64,000 nt of DNA from JANMES01 sp038229715 (GCA_038229715.1 JBBROD010000004.1:21278-85277); one strand, 5' to 3'; shown: positions 1 through 8,991, counted from the first letter of the stretch. Notes: a model not told the origin generated them from the sequence alone. A program made the numbers and translations.

Positions 1-531
1 ACGCTGATTTTCATCCCGATGGTGATCCCGGAAATCATCATGGGCGTGAGCCTGTTGATTTTTTTCGCCACCGTAAACACGTGGGGCAACGGTATGCTGG
101 CTAAGTTGGGTGTCTCCGACAGCAATCCAATGTCGCTCGGCCTGACGACGGTGATTATCTCCCACGTCACCTTCTGTTTCCCTTTCGTGCTGATCGCCGT
201 TCAGGCGAGGCTGGCAGGCGTGGACCCGGCGTTGGAAGAAGCCGCCATGGACTTGGGCGCTACGCCGATGAAAGCATTTTTTTATGTGATGGTCCCGTAC
301 CTTTTGCCGGCTATCATTTCCGGGGCGCTCATGAGTTTTACGTTGTCGATGGACGAACTGATCGTGACATACTTCACCTCCAGCGCCCGCTCGCAGACGC
401 TGCCTATGGTGATCTTTGGACGGGTGAAAAAGGGGCTTGATCCGTCGCTGAACGCCATCTCCGCGCTGTTCATTGTCTCAACGGCGTTGCTGGTGGTGGT
501 GGCAGAATCAGTGAAAAAGTGGAACAAATGA
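1..531 (+). CDS. potC: Polyamine ABC transporter permease PotC (5' partial)
   Basis: This is the C-terminal part of an inner-membrane permease of the binding-protein-dependent type that, with PotB and the PotA ATPase, would import spermidine or putrescine. The frame is open from base 1, so the start lies outside the window; 176 residues are visible. The EAA cytoplasmic loop that docks on the ATPase is present near visible residue 80 (EEAAMDLGATPMKAFF). Several hydrophobic helices surround it, ending at VSTALLVVVAESV before the TGA stop. PotD follows about 100 bases later and PotB after that, which supports the assignment. Substrate specificity among polyamines is inferred from family only. 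Confidence 0.9.
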   Translation, partial: TLIFIPMVIPEIIMGVSLLIFFATVNTWGNGMLAKLGVSDSNPMSLGLTTVIISHVTFCFPFVLIAVQARLAGVDPALEEAAMDLGATPMKAFFYVMVPYLLPAIISGALMSFTLSMDELIVTYFTSSARSQTLPMVIFGRVKKGLDPSLNAISALFIVSTALLVVVAESVKKWNK

Positions 532-633
532 GATTTGCAATTGGCGGTGGCCAAATGACGATCTCTGCTGTCTTAAAAACTCGACTGCATATTGCAAATC
601 GCAATCTGCAAATGGTCCTAACCGGAGGCCTTT

Positions 634-1668
634 ATGATTCGCAAACTGTGTTTAGGCGTGCTCTCACTGGTCGCAGGGCTGGCGCTGACCGCGCCCGCTC
701 ACGCGGCTGACAAAGAACTCAACCTCTTTGCCTGGTCAGAATACGTTCCCCAGAAAGTCATCGACGGATTCACCAAAGAAACCGGCATTAAGGTCAACTA
801 CGAGACGTATGCAAGCAACGAGGAAATGCTGACCAAGCTTCTCTCCGGCGCAGCCCAGTACGATCTGGTGCAGCCGTCGGAATACACGATCGAGGCGATG
901 ATCAAGAAAGACCTGCTCGCCCCCCTCGACAAAGCAAAACTGTCCAACCTCAAGAACCTCGCGCCGGAGTTCACCAAACTCGGCCATGATCCGGAGATGA
1001 AGTACTGCGTCACCTGGATGGCCGGCACGGTTGGCATTGTGGTGAATACTGACAAGGTCAAGGACGACATCAAAGGATACAAGGACGTCTTCCAGCCGAA
1101 ATTCGCCGGCAAGATCATAGCACTGGACGATTCGCGCGAACTGGTCACCTGGGTGATGAACTCCAAAGGCCTGCCGATCAACGATGTGAATGAGAAGGCG
1201 CTCGCGGAAGTCAAACCCACGCTGGCTGAGTGGATGAAGCTGATTAAGGTGTACGATTCAGACAGCCCCAAGACCGCGCTTGAAAACGGCGACGTAACCC
1301 TGGGCATTGTCTGGTCAGGTGAGGCGGCCAAGCTGTATCAGAAAGACAAAAAGTTCAAATACATCCTCCCAGCCGAGGGTGCTCACATGTTCATCGACAG
1401 CTTGGCCATCCCCAAAGGCGCGCCGCATAAGGACAACGCGCATGCGTTCATCAACTACATCCTTCGCCCGGAAGTGAGCAAGTTGATCAGCGAAGAATTT
1501 CCCTACACCAACCCCAACGCCGAGGCCCGCAAGCTGCTCAGTCCCGAGGAACTGGCCAACCCCGCCAGCTACCCGGCGGGCACCCCCAAGCTTGAGCTCT
1601 TCCACGATATCGGCAAAGCCTCCGCCGAGGTGGATAAGCTGGTGACGGATCTGAAGAGCGGACAGTAA
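634..1668 (+). CDS. potD: Periplasmic spermidine/putrescine-binding protein PotD
   Basis: Extracellular solute-binding protein (344 residues, normal for the family) that would capture polyamine in the periplasm and deliver it to PotBC. An N-terminal signal peptide is clear: MIRKLC, a hydrophobic stretch, then cleavage after AHA near residue 24. The mature N-terminus KELNLFAWSEYVP and the DLVQPSEYTIEAM segment are typical of PotD/PotF (family knowledge). The start is set by CCGGAGG placed a few bases before the ATG. It lies between potC and potB in the same orientation. A palindromic repeat begins a few bases after its TAA and fills the gap to potB. Confidence 0.92.
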   Translation: MIRKLCLGVLSLVAGLALTAPAHAADKELNLFAWSEYVPQKVIDGFTKETGIKVNYETYASNEEMLTKLLSGAAQYDLVQPSEYTIEAMIKKDLLAPLDKAKLSNLKNLAPEFTKLGHDPEMKYCVTWMAGTVGIVVNTDKVKDDIKGYKDVFQPKFAGKIIALDDSRELVTWVMNSKGLPINDVNEKALAEVKPTLAEWMKLIKVYDSDSPKTALENGDVTLGIVWSGEAAKLYQKDKKFKYILPAEGAHMFIDSLAIPKGAPHKDNAHAFINYILRPEVSKLISEEFPYTNPNAEARKLLSPEELANPASYPAGTPKLELFHDIGKASAEVDKLVTDLKSGQ

Positions 1669-1673
1669 AAAAC

Positions 1674-1755
1674 AGGACTAAGGGCCCAGGACTGAGGACT
1701 GAGTAAAGACGTTTGAATCGTTTTACTCAGTCCTCAGTCCTGGGCCCTCAGTCCT
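1674..1755. repeat. Palindromic repeat, family D (AGGACTGAGGACTGAG)
   Basis: Two long arms built from AGGACTGAGGACTGAG-type units face each other across a 13-base loop (arms 1674-1707 and 1721-1755, with one short mismatch zone). It occupies almost the whole potD-potB gap. A second copy lies at 52988-53058. The RNA would form a long hairpin but has no T-run, so a terminator role is not indicated. Confidence 0.85.
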
Positions 1756-1763
1756 TCCCTGCC

Positions 1764-2846
1764 ATGGCACTCGAATATAGAACCGCGAACGAGTTTGTAG
1801 CAACCAACCGCCCCGGCAAGCGGGGGTGGTTGCTGATGGCGCCGCTGCTGACGTGGCTGATCGCGTTTGTCGTCGCGCCGACTGCGATCATGTTCGTCTA
1901 CAGCTTCTGCGACCGTGACGACATCGGGCAGGTCGTATTCACGTTCAATCTCGAAAACTATAAGCGGATTTTTGTCCCCGAATACGGCTGGATCATCCTA
2001 CAAAGCCTGATGGCGGGCGGTGCGGTGGCTGGGTTTCTGCTGTTCGGGCTGAAGGCCGACGGCAGCTTAACTGCCGCGATCCGGGAGAAGACGGGATTCG
2101 GTTCCGGATCGTTCGTCGGGCTGCTGGCCGCGACGGCCGGGTACTTGGTGATGCGCGAGCGTGTGTTCGCCCTGACCACCGGCGGGAATTTTCTCAAAAT
2201 CCTTTTCAAATCCGTCGAACTTGCTGGCTTGTCGACGATCATCTGCGTGATCATCGGCTACCCCGTCGCTTACTTCATCGGACGCGCCAGCGACAACGCA
2301 CGCAACAAGCTGCTGATGCTGATCATGATCCCGTTCTGGACCAACTTCCTCATCCGCACCTATGCGTGGATCACCATCCTTAAAGCTGAAGGCTTGCTGA
2401 ACGGCCTGCTGATCTACGCGAAAGTCATCAGCGAACCCTTGCCGCTGCTCTACACACCGACGGCCGTCATCATCGGCACGGTGTACGCGTATTTGCCTTT
2501 CATGATTCTGCCGATCTACGGCAGCGTCGAGAAGCTGGACAACTCGCTGGTGGAAGCCGCGTTCGACTTGGGCGCCGGGCCAGTGCGGGCATTCAGTAAC
2601 ATCATCGTCCCGCTGACTCGCCCGGGAATCGTCGCGGGCATTTTGCTCGTCTTCGTACCAGCCGTCGGCATGTTCGCGATCAACGACGTGCTCGGCGGGA
2701 AACGCGACCCACTGATCGGCAACGTAATCGACCAGCAATTCAAACAGGCACGAAACATGCCGTTCGGATCGGCGCTGGGGATCATCCTGCTGCTGCTGTT
2801 TGCGATCGCGTTTTTTCTGACGCTGCGAAAAGAGGAAAAGAATTAG
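1764..2846 (+). CDS. potB: Polyamine ABC transporter permease PotB with an extra membrane insert
   Basis: Inner-membrane permease partner of PotC. The family core is plain: IMIPFWTNFLIRTYAW, the EAA loop (VEAAFDLGAGPVRAFSNIIV) and IGNVIDQQF near the C-terminus. Compared with the usual 275-290 residues this protein has 360, because about 68 residues with two hydrophobic segments (from around YGWIILQSL to FALTTGGN) are inserted between the first periplasmic region and the second core helix. An upstream TTG at 1713 is also in frame, but those 17 residues would be encoded by the palindromic repeat, so ATG 1764 is preferred. No clear Shine-Dalgarno is seen. The TAG stop is the first triplet of the next repeat. 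Confidence 0.88.
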   Translation: MALEYRTANEFVATNRPGKRGWLLMAPLLTWLIAFVVAPTAIMFVYSFCDRDDIGQVVFTFNLENYKRIFVPEYGWIILQSLMAGGAVAGFLLFGLKADGSLTAAIREKTGFGSGSFVGLLAATAGYLVMRERVFALTTGGNFLKILFKSVELAGLSTIICVIIGYPVAYFIGRASDNARNKLLMLIMIPFWTNFLIRTYAWITILKAEGLLNGLLIYAKVISEPLPLLYTPTAVIIGTVYAYLPFMILPIYGSVEKLDNSLVEAAFDLGAGPVRAFSNIIVPLTRPGIVAGILLVFVPAVGMFAINDVLGGKRDPLIGNVIDQQFKQARNMPFGSALGIILLLLFAIAFFLTLRKEEKN

Positions 2847-2935
2847 CCGCAGATGGACGCAGATGAACGCAGATAAGAAGCAAATTCAATTCTTATCTGC
2901 GTTTATCTGCGTCCATCTGCGTCCATCTGCGGCTA
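2844..2935. repeat. Palindromic repeat, family A (CCGCAGAT/ACGCAGAT)
   Basis: Inverted repeat whose arms are made of tandem 10-base ACGCAGATnA units, beginning TAGCCGCAGAT and ending ATCTGCGGCTA. It includes the potB stop codon. Further copies are at 5546-5624 and 23227-23304, each directly after a gene end. Confidence 0.9.
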
Positions 2936-2945
2936 AACTTCCTGT

Positions 2946-4361
2946 ATGACCTCGCCCAAAATGCTCATCGGCGGTGAATGGATCGACTCGCCCGATAAGC
3001 GGCCGGTGATCGACCCGTACACTGGCCAGACCATCGCCAACATGCCGCAGGCCGACGCGGCGATGCTCGATCGCGCGACCGGGGTGGCGCACGAAGCGTT
3101 CGCGATCACGCGCAGGCAACCGGCGTTCGAGCGGGCCGCCATCCTTTGCAAAACCGCGCAGTTGATCGAGCAGCGCAAGGCCGAGTTCGTCGAGTCGATC
3201 GTCGCCGAGGCCGGTAAGCCGGTGACGTACGCCGAAGGCGAAGTCGGCCGGGCGATCGTCACCTTCACCGCCGCCGCCGAGGAAGCTCGCAAAACTGCCG
3301 GCGAACTGCTCGATCTCGACGGCTTCGCCACCGGCAAGGGCCACGCGGGGCTGGCTCGGCGATTCCCCGTCGGCGTGATTTACGGCATCACGCCGTTCAA
3401 CTTTCCGCTGAATCTGGTGGCGCACAAAGTCGCCCCATGCATCGCGACGGGTAACGCAATGCTGCTCAAGCCCGCCCCGCGCACACCGCTGACGGCCGTA
3501 CTGCTCGGCGAGGTTTTGCTGGCGGCGGGCATGACGCCGGGACAGATCAACGTAGTGCCTTGCAGCAACGAGCTTGCCCCCAAGCCGATCAACGACCCGC
3601 GCGTGAAGATGATCAGCTTCACCGGCAGCCCGAAAGTCGGCTGGGCGATCAAGCAGCAGGCGATGAAGCAAAAGGTGACGCTGGAACTCGGCGGAAACGC
3701 CGCGGTGATCGTCTGCGAAGACGCCGATTTAGCGGCCGCCGTGCCGATGATCGCCGCCGGGGCGTTCAGCTACGCGGGGCAGTCGTGCATCAGCGTGCAG
3801 CGGGTGTACGCGCACGCGAGCCTTTACGACCGCTTCCGCGACATGCTGGTGAGCTACGTCCGCGACAAGATCAAAACCGGCGACCCGCGCGACCGCGCCG
3901 TCATCAACGGGCCGCTCATCGACCGCGCCGCTCAAGAGCGATTACTCTCCTGGATCAGCGCCGCCCAAACCCCACCGCTTTGCGGCGGGCGCGCCGTCGG
4001 TCCGTGCATCGAGCCCACGATCCTCGAAAAGGTCGACCCGAAGCTCGACATCAGTAGCAGCGAAGCCTTCGGCCCCGTCATGACGATCGAGCCCTACACC
4101 GAGTTCGCGATGGCGATCCACTCTGTCAACGCCAGCCCCTTCGGCCTGCAGGCCGGCGTCTTCACCCAAAACCTCAAGCGGGCGCTCGCCGCATTCGCCG
4201 AGCTCGAAGTCGGCGGCGTGATGATCAACCAAGTCCCCACCTGGCGCGTGGAAACCATGCCCTACGGCGGCGTAAAAGACAGCGGCTTCGGCCGCGAGGG
4301 CGTGCGATATGCAATGGAAGACATGACCGAGCCGCGCGGGTTGATTGTGAATCTCGGCTGA
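2946..4361 (+). CDS. NAD(P)-dependent aldehyde dehydrogenase
   Basis: Cytosolic oxidation of an aldehyde to its acid. Class-wide landmarks are in order: FNFP with the oxyanion Asn (N152), KPAP (K175), the nucleotide-binding FTGSPKVG (225-232), the general base in LELGGN (E247) and the nucleophile Cys in GQSCISVQR (C281); then EAFGPV and YGGVKDSGFGREG. At 471 residues it is a standard length. It sits between potB and potA in one orientation, so a role in oxidising an aminoaldehyde from polyamine breakdown is plausible, but the sequence resembles lactaldehyde/GapN-type members too and the substrate cannot be read from the sequence. Confidence 0.88.
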   Translation: MTSPKMLIGGEWIDSPDKRPVIDPYTGQTIANMPQADAAMLDRATGVAHEAFAITRRQPAFERAAILCKTAQLIEQRKAEFVESIVAEAGKPVTYAEGEVGRAIVTFTAAAEEARKTAGELLDLDGFATGKGHAGLARRFPVGVIYGITPFNFPLNLVAHKVAPCIATGNAMLLKPAPRTPLTAVLLGEVLLAAGMTPGQINVVPCSNELAPKPINDPRVKMISFTGSPKVGWAIKQQAMKQKVTLELGGNAAVIVCEDADLAAAVPMIAAGAFSYAGQSCISVQRVYAHASLYDRFRDMLVSYVRDKIKTGDPRDRAVINGPLIDRAAQERLLSWISAAQTPPLCGGRAVGPCIEPTILEKVDPKLDISSSEAFGPVMTIEPYTEFAMAIHSVNASPFGLQAGVFTQNLKRALAAFAELEVGGVMINQVPTWRVETMPYGGVKDSGFGREGVRYAMEDMTEPRGLIVNLG

Positions 4362-4436
4362 ATTTGCGTCGATCTAAATGAATGCCAAATCGGCATTTTA
4401 GAAACTCGGCCGTTGTAATCTGATAGAATCACCGCA

Positions 4437-5546
4437 ATGGATGCTGTCCCCGCCCTTACCGCTCTGCCGATGGTCGAGCTTCGCCAAGTCACCAAGCGAT
4501 TCAGCAGCACGTTTACCGCTGTCGATCATGTTGATCTGACGATCAACGCCGGCGAGTTCATCACGCTGCTCGGGCCGAGCGGGTGCGGCAAGACGACCAT
4601 TCTGCGCATGATCAGCGGGTTTGAAACGCCGACCGAAGGCGTGGTGCTGCTCGACGGCAAGGACGTCACGCACGAGCCGCCGTACCGGCGCGACGTGAAT
4701 CAGGTGTTTCAAAGTTACGCGCTGTTTCCGCACCTCAATGTGATCGACAACATCGGCTTCGGCCTGCGGATGAAGAAAGTGCCGAAGGCGGAAATCGACC
4801 GCCGGGTGGCAGCGGCGGCGGCGATGGTGTCGCTCGAGGGGTTCGAGCAACGCAAGCCCTCTCAACTGTCCGGCGGGCAGCGGCAACGGGTGGCACTGGC
4901 GCGCGCAATCGTCTGCGAACCCAAAGTGCTTCTGCTCGATGAACCGCTGAGTGCGCTGGACGCCAAGCTCCGCCACGCGATGCAGATCGAGCTCAAACGC
5001 CTGCAGCAGAAACTGGGCATCACGTTTGTTTTCGTCACGCACGATCAGGAAGAGGCGCTCACGATGAGCGACCGCATCGCCGTCATCAACAAGGGCAAGA
5101 TCGAACAACTCGGCGCGGCGGCTGACATCTACCACCGGCCGCGGACGACGTTTGTTGCCAACTTCATCGGGCAGGCGAACATTCTTGAATCCACGCTCAT
5201 TTCCCGCAACGGCGCCGAAGCCCGCGTGCGGCTGGAAGGCGGCGTGGAGCTGGACGTCAACGCCGCCAATCTTGTGGTCGATTCAAAATCGCTGCTGGTG
5301 TCGATCCGCCCGGAAAAAATCTACCTTTGCCGCGATCTGCGGAGCGGACCCAACATATTCGAGGTGAAAATCGTCGAAGAACTCTTCAAAGGCGCGATCG
5401 ACCAACTCCTGATCGAAACCGCCGGCGGCCTACAACTCACCGCGATGGTCGCAAATGAATCCGTCACACAGGATAGCTTCCACGCCGGCGACAAGGTGTA
5501 TTGCCACCTGCATCCGGATGACATCGTGGTTGTTCAAAATGAATAA
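4437..5546 (+). CDS. potA: Polyamine ABC transporter ATP-binding protein PotA
   Basis: ATPase that powers PotBC on the cytoplasmic face. Visible motifs are Walker A GPSGCGKT (46-53), Q-loop VFQSYALFPH (around 90), signature LSGGQRQR (144-151), Walker B LLLDEP (165-170) and the switch His in VTHDQEEAL. The C-terminal 130 residues form the TOBE-type regulatory domain (VSIRPEKIYL). Length 369 is normal. Together with potC, potD and potB it completes the transporter, although the order C-D-B-dehydrogenase-A is not the usual ABCD. Its stop runs straight into a family A palindrome. Confidence 0.92.
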   Translation: MDAVPALTALPMVELRQVTKRFSSTFTAVDHVDLTINAGEFITLLGPSGCGKTTILRMISGFETPTEGVVLLDGKDVTHEPPYRRDVNQVFQSYALFPHLNVIDNIGFGLRMKKVPKAEIDRRVAAAAAMVSLEGFEQRKPSQLSGGQRQRVALARAIVCEPKVLLLDEPLSALDAKLRHAMQIELKRLQQKLGITFVFVTHDQEEALTMSDRIAVINKGKIEQLGAAADIYHRPRTTFVANFIGQANILESTLISRNGAEARVRLEGGVELDVNAANLVVDSKSLLVSIRPEKIYLCRDLRSGPNIFEVKIVEELFKGAIDQLLIETAGGLQLTAMVANESVTQDSFHAGDKVYCHLHPDDIVVVQNE

Positions 5547-5624
5547 GCCGCAGATAGACGCAGATTAACGCAGATAGGAAATGGCTTGCTTCTATCTGCG
5601 TTAATCTGCGTCCATCTGCGGCTA
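5546..5624. repeat. Palindromic repeat, family A
   Basis: Second copy of the CCGCAGAT/ACGCAGAT inverted repeat, starting at the last base of the potA stop codon and reaching to 20 bases before the lactate dehydrogenase start. Arms match those at 2844-2935 apart from single-base changes; the central loop differs. Confidence 0.9.
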
Positions 5625-5643
5625 AATCATTTACAATGTCCCT

Positions 5644-6582
5644 ATGAGTAAAATCGCCATCATCGGTGCCGGCAGCGTGGGTGCGACGATTGCGTATGCG
5701 TGTTTGATCCGCGGCGTCGGCGATCAGGTGGTGCTGTATGACGTCAACCGCGCCAAGGTTAGCGCCGAGGTGCTTGATCTGAACCACGGCATTCAGTTCA
5801 CCGGCAGCCATCCGGTGGAAGGCTCCGACGACCCGGCGATTTGCCACGGCGCGTCGGTCGTCGTCATCACCGCCGGTGCGAAACAGAAGCCGGGACAAAG
5901 CCGGATGGACTTGGCCGGCGCGAACGCTTCGATTTTGAAATCGATGCTGCCGGCGTTGCTGAAGGTCGCGCCGGATGCAATTTACCTCCTCGTGACCAAT
6001 CCGGTCGACGTCATCACTTACATCACCCACAAGCTGGCGTCCTTGCCGCCGGGGCGGGTCATGGGCAGCGGCACGGTGCTCGACAGCAGTCGCTTCCGCT
6101 TTCTGATCGCGCAGCGGCTGAAGATCGCCGTCCGCAACGTACACGCCTACATCGCCGGCGAGCACGGCGACAGCGAAATCCCCCTCTGGAGCAGCGCGAC
6201 GGCTGGCAATATCCCGCTCAGCCAATGGGCCGTCGCGGGGCACGGCAAACTGACGGTTCGCGACCGGGTGGAGATTTTCCAGAATGTGAAAACAGCCGCC
6301 GCCCAGATCATTGAAGGCAAGGGCGCCACCAACTACGCCATCGGCTTGGCGACGGCGGAAATCCTCGATGCCCTGCTCGGCGAAGCGCAGCGAATTCTAC
6401 CCGTCAGCTGGCTGCTGAAGGACTATCACGACATTAGCGATGTGTGCCTGAGCGTGCCTTGCATCATCAACCACAACGGCGTGGAGCAGCCGCTGCCGGT
6501 GCCGATGAACGAGAATGAAATCGCCGGACTGCGCAACAGTGCTGACACCATTCGCAACGCCATCCGCGAATTAGGTTTCTAG
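5644..6582 (+). CDS. ldh: L-lactate dehydrogenase
   Basis: Reduces pyruvate to L-lactate with NADH. The N-terminal Rossmann motif is GAGSVGATIAY (8-18), followed by the acidic D33 typical of NAD use. The active-site loop reads GAKQKPGQSR with Gln at the specificity position, which points to lactate rather than malate dehydrogenase (family knowledge); the catalytic His is in GEHGDSE (H174) with the substrate Arg at R150. Length 312 is typical. The gene stands alone between palindromic repeats, followed on the same strand by a ROK sugar kinase, so fermentative sugar use is a reasonable but weak inference. Confidence 0.92.
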   Translation: MSKIAIIGAGSVGATIAYACLIRGVGDQVVLYDVNRAKVSAEVLDLNHGIQFTGSHPVEGSDDPAICHGASVVVITAGAKQKPGQSRMDLAGANASILKSMLPALLKVAPDAIYLLVTNPVDVITYITHKLASLPPGRVMGSGTVLDSSRFRFLIAQRLKIAVRNVHAYIAGEHGDSEIPLWSSATAGNIPLSQWAVAGHGKLTVRDRVEIFQNVKTAAAQIIEGKGATNYAIGLATAEILDALLGEAQRILPVSWLLKDYHDISDVCLSVPCIINHNGVEQPLPVPMNENEIAGLRNSADTIRNAIRELGF

Positions 6583-6619
6583 GCATGGTTGACGCATTGA
6601 CTTGGCGCACCATGAGAAC

Positions 6620-6711
6620 CGTCATTCTGAGCGGTACTCCGCGAAGAATCTCGATCCACGAATGCTATTCGCGATTTTGAGATCCTTCACGGAGCACCAC
6701 TCAGAATGACA
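6620..6711. repeat. Imperfect palindromic repeat, family J (CATTCTGAGCG)
   Basis: Inverted pair GTCATTCTGAGCGG ... CCACTCAGAATGAC with internal GCGAAGAATCTC and GAGATCCTTC matching in inverse. A single copy in this window; similar CATTCTGAG repeats are widespread in environmental bacterial genomes (general knowledge). Confidence 0.7.
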
Positions 6712-6826
6712 ATCATTTTGGGGTGGACGCCTCCACGAAATTCGTCACCGCCGTGCGGATTTGCCCCCGTCCGGCACTACCGTTACAACTCCACGGCTTA
6801 GGTTCTCACGAAAGGCACCAGCGATC

Positions 6827-7873
6827 ATGACCACAGGCAAAATTTACATCGGCGTAGACATCGGCGGGACGAAAGTCGCGGTCAATGGGATCGACCAGCA
6901 GCGCAAGCCGTTGGCCAAGGATTGGCTGGAAGTGCCCTCGCATTCAGACAAGGGACCCGATGCGACGATCAAGCAGATCGTGGCCGGGCTTAGGGCGTTC
7001 ATGGATCGCGAGAAGATTACCCCCGCACAGATTGCGGCTGTTGGGCTGGACAGCCCGGGGCCGGCGGATATCAACGGCAAGATCGAACGCTCAGCCAACA
7101 TGCACGCCGCTTGGGAAGGCTTTGCACTCCGCGCCACCGCCGAGCGAGAATTGTCGGCGGCGCTCGGGCATCCGGTTACAGTGCGCTACGAGAACGACTG
7201 CAACGCCGCCGCGTTATGGGAAAGCTTTATAGGCAACCCTGAAGGCACCGAAGTGATGGCGCTGCTGGCGCCGGGCACGGGCCTGGGCGGTGGAATCGTC
7301 ATCAACGGCTTGTTGCTGCGCGGCGCGCGAGGCATGGGCGCGGAACTCGGCCACGTTGAGATCGTCCACCCGCCGTTCATCGAAGGTTGGCAACCCAAGT
7401 GCGGGTGCGGGCAAACGTATTGCGCAGAAGCGTACGCCTCGATGGCGGCGCTGGGGAAGATCCTCCGCATCGCCTTGCCGATGGAGAAATACAAGAACCA
7501 CCCGCTCAATCAAATCAGCGGCGAGACCGAAGACGAAACCTGGAAGAAGCGAGCCTTCGGCGTTCGCGGTTTGGCCGCCAAGGGCGACGAACTTTGCCAA
7601 GCCATCTTCGACTGGCAGAGTCAGGCCATCGGCAAGCTCTGCCGCCAAGTGGCGGATACGATCGACCCCAACCGCATCGTCATCGGCGGCGGCTTCATCG
7701 AAGGCGGCCCGGAACTGACCGCGCGCATCATGAAAATCATTCAAGACACTTTCAGCCAGTTGGGTTTCAAAAAGCACGTCGCCGAGTTGAAGTTTGAAGT
7801 CGCCCGCTCCGGCGACCAAGCCGGCTGCCTGGGCGCGGCGGCCAGTGCGTGGCAGTCGGCGAAATCCAAGTAG
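6827..7873 (+). CDS. ROK-family sugar kinase (glucokinase-like)
   Basis: Phosphorylates a hexose such as glucose using ATP in the cytosol; the exact sugar is not determined. N-terminal phosphate-binding motif GVDIGGTK (9-16), catalytic Asp in YENDCNAAAL (D124), ATP-site GTGLGGGIV (150-158), and the ROK zinc site with His in ELGHVEIV (H176) and Cys in CGCGQTYCAEA (C192, C194, C199). Length 348 is slightly above the usual 300-330. ATG 6827 is chosen because AAAGG precedes it and because the upstream in-frame extension contains no conserved sequence. No regulatory N-terminal helix-turn-helix is present, so this is an enzyme and not a ROK repressor. Confidence 0.88.
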   Translation: MTTGKIYIGVDIGGTKVAVNGIDQQRKPLAKDWLEVPSHSDKGPDATIKQIVAGLRAFMDREKITPAQIAAVGLDSPGPADINGKIERSANMHAAWEGFALRATAERELSAALGHPVTVRYENDCNAAALWESFIGNPEGTEVMALLAPGTGLGGGIVINGLLLRGARGMGAELGHVEIVHPPFIEGWQPKCGCGQTYCAEAYASMAALGKILRIALPMEKYKNHPLNQISGETEDETWKKRAFGVRGLAAKGDELCQAIFDWQSQAIGKLCRQVADTIDPNRIVIGGGFIEGGPELTARIMKIIQDTFSQLGFKKHVAELKFEVARSGDQAGCLGAAASAWQSAKSK

Positions 7874-7906
7874 CCGGTTGGATGAGCCGAACTCGATAAG
7901 CTTGCC

Positions 7907-8089
7907 ATGGCAAGAGACTCACTGAATCAATTCCCGCGTCTCGACTACGCTCAACCGAGCACAAGCAAGCGTCCGTGGCGGCTTATGGGCGTTTTGATCG
8001 GTATCTCACTGGGAATCGCCATCGGTGTGTTGGTGCTGGTAGTGTTGGTTCTCGTCGCCAGCTTCTTATTGATTCATCGACATGCGTGA
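7907..8089 (+). CDS. Small single-pass membrane protein
   Basis: A 60-residue open frame with a polar N-terminus, a single strong membrane helix (from about LMGVLIGISLGIAIG to VASFLLI) and a short RHRHA tail. The hydrophobic pattern looks real, and it follows the ROK kinase by 33 bases on the same strand. There is no clear ribosome site and no family was recognised, so it stays a hypothetical protein. Confidence 0.45.
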   Translation: MARDSLNQFPRLDYAQPSTSKRPWRLMGVLIGISLGIAIGVLVLVVLVLVASFLLIHRHA

Positions 8090-8276
8090 CGCAGCGTTTT
8101 GTTTCTCGCAGTAAAACCTAAAATTCACTTCATTCAGGCCTGAAGTTGGGCTCCATTCGTCACTATTTCGCAATCCGCCGATTATTCCGAATCTGCCGGC
8201 TTGGGTTCTGCGTATTTACTGTTATTGCCAGCAGGACTTTCCTGCCGGAAACACTCAACTCGATGGAGGAAACGTC

Positions 8277-8984
8277 ATGGACCAAGGTCATCCACAAGGT
8301 GAATCAGAGCAACTGTCGGCCACGCGCCGGCTATTCTTGAAGCGATCGACCGCGCTCGCGGTGATCGGCGGATCGGCTGCGCTCTTCTCGGGCGCGTTGG
8401 GCGGCGGCACTGCGAAGGCCGACTCGATCGGCAAAGAGCGGGGACGTAAGCAGCGCGACGAATTCGAATCGATCCAAAAGCACGAGCAAGATCACGTCGC
8501 TTTTCTCGTCACCGCACTGGGCGGCGCGGCCCGTCCGAGGCCGACGTTTCAGAACTTGGAACAGCGGAATTTCGCAGCGTTTGTCGAGCTCACCCGCGTT
8601 CTGGAAAACACCGGCGTGTCAGCTTATCTCGGCGCGGCGCCGTACATCAACGATCCCGCTTATCTCTCGGCCGCCGGGTCGATCCTGACGATCGAGGCGC
8701 GTCACTCGGGTTATGTCAATACCCTGCTCGGTGATCCGATCACGGCTACTGCGAGCGACGAAAATTCCAGCCCCAGCTTTGACGCAGCGGCCACATCAGC
8801 GGAAATCGTGGCGGCGGTCACCCCTTTCATCGTCGACCTGAACGGCGGGCCGGCGGTAGGATACGCTCAGACCAAATCCGACCCCAACGACATCGACATC
8901 CTGAACTTTGCCTTGGCGTTGGAGTATCTGGAACGCGATTTCTACGACATCAACGTACCCAAATTCTACCGACCACGGCGTTAA
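8277..8984 (+). CDS. Tat-exported ferritin-like domain protein
   Basis: A 235-residue protein with a twin-arginine signal (SATRRLFLKRS, RR at 17-18, then a hydrophobic stretch ending AKA), which predicts export in folded form. The mature part carries the ferritin-like pattern of PF13668: ESIQKHEQDHVAFL in helix 1, FVELTRVLENTGVSAYLGA in helix 2, TIEARHSGYVNTLL in helix 3 and ALEYLERDFY near the C-terminus, giving repeated Glu/His candidates for a di-metal site. GAGGAA before the ATG supports this start. The function of this exported group is not established. A strong terminator follows. Confidence 0.8.
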   Translation: MDQGHPQGESEQLSATRRLFLKRSTALAVIGGSAALFSGALGGGTAKADSIGKERGRKQRDEFESIQKHEQDHVAFLVTALGGAARPRPTFQNLEQRNFAAFVELTRVLENTGVSAYLGAAPYINDPAYLSAAGSILTIEARHSGYVNTLLGDPITATASDENSSPSFDAAATSAEIVAAVTPFIVDLNGGPAVGYAQTKSDPNDIDILNFALALEYLERDFYDINVPKFYRPRR

Positions 8985-8991
8985 GCCTTCG

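Noticed and set aside
1713..1763. TTG start giving PotB 17 more residues
   Set aside because: Those residues are encoded by the palindromic repeat and are not part of the PotB family.
2844..2935. Tandem ACGCAGATnA units considered as a CRISPR array
   Set aside because: Units are 10 bases with no spacers and are arranged as an inverted repeat, not as direct repeats; no cas genes nearby.
8146..8340. 64-codon frame overlapping the start of the ferritin-like gene
   Set aside because: No ribosome site and no protein-like pattern; it overlaps the Tat signal of the real gene.
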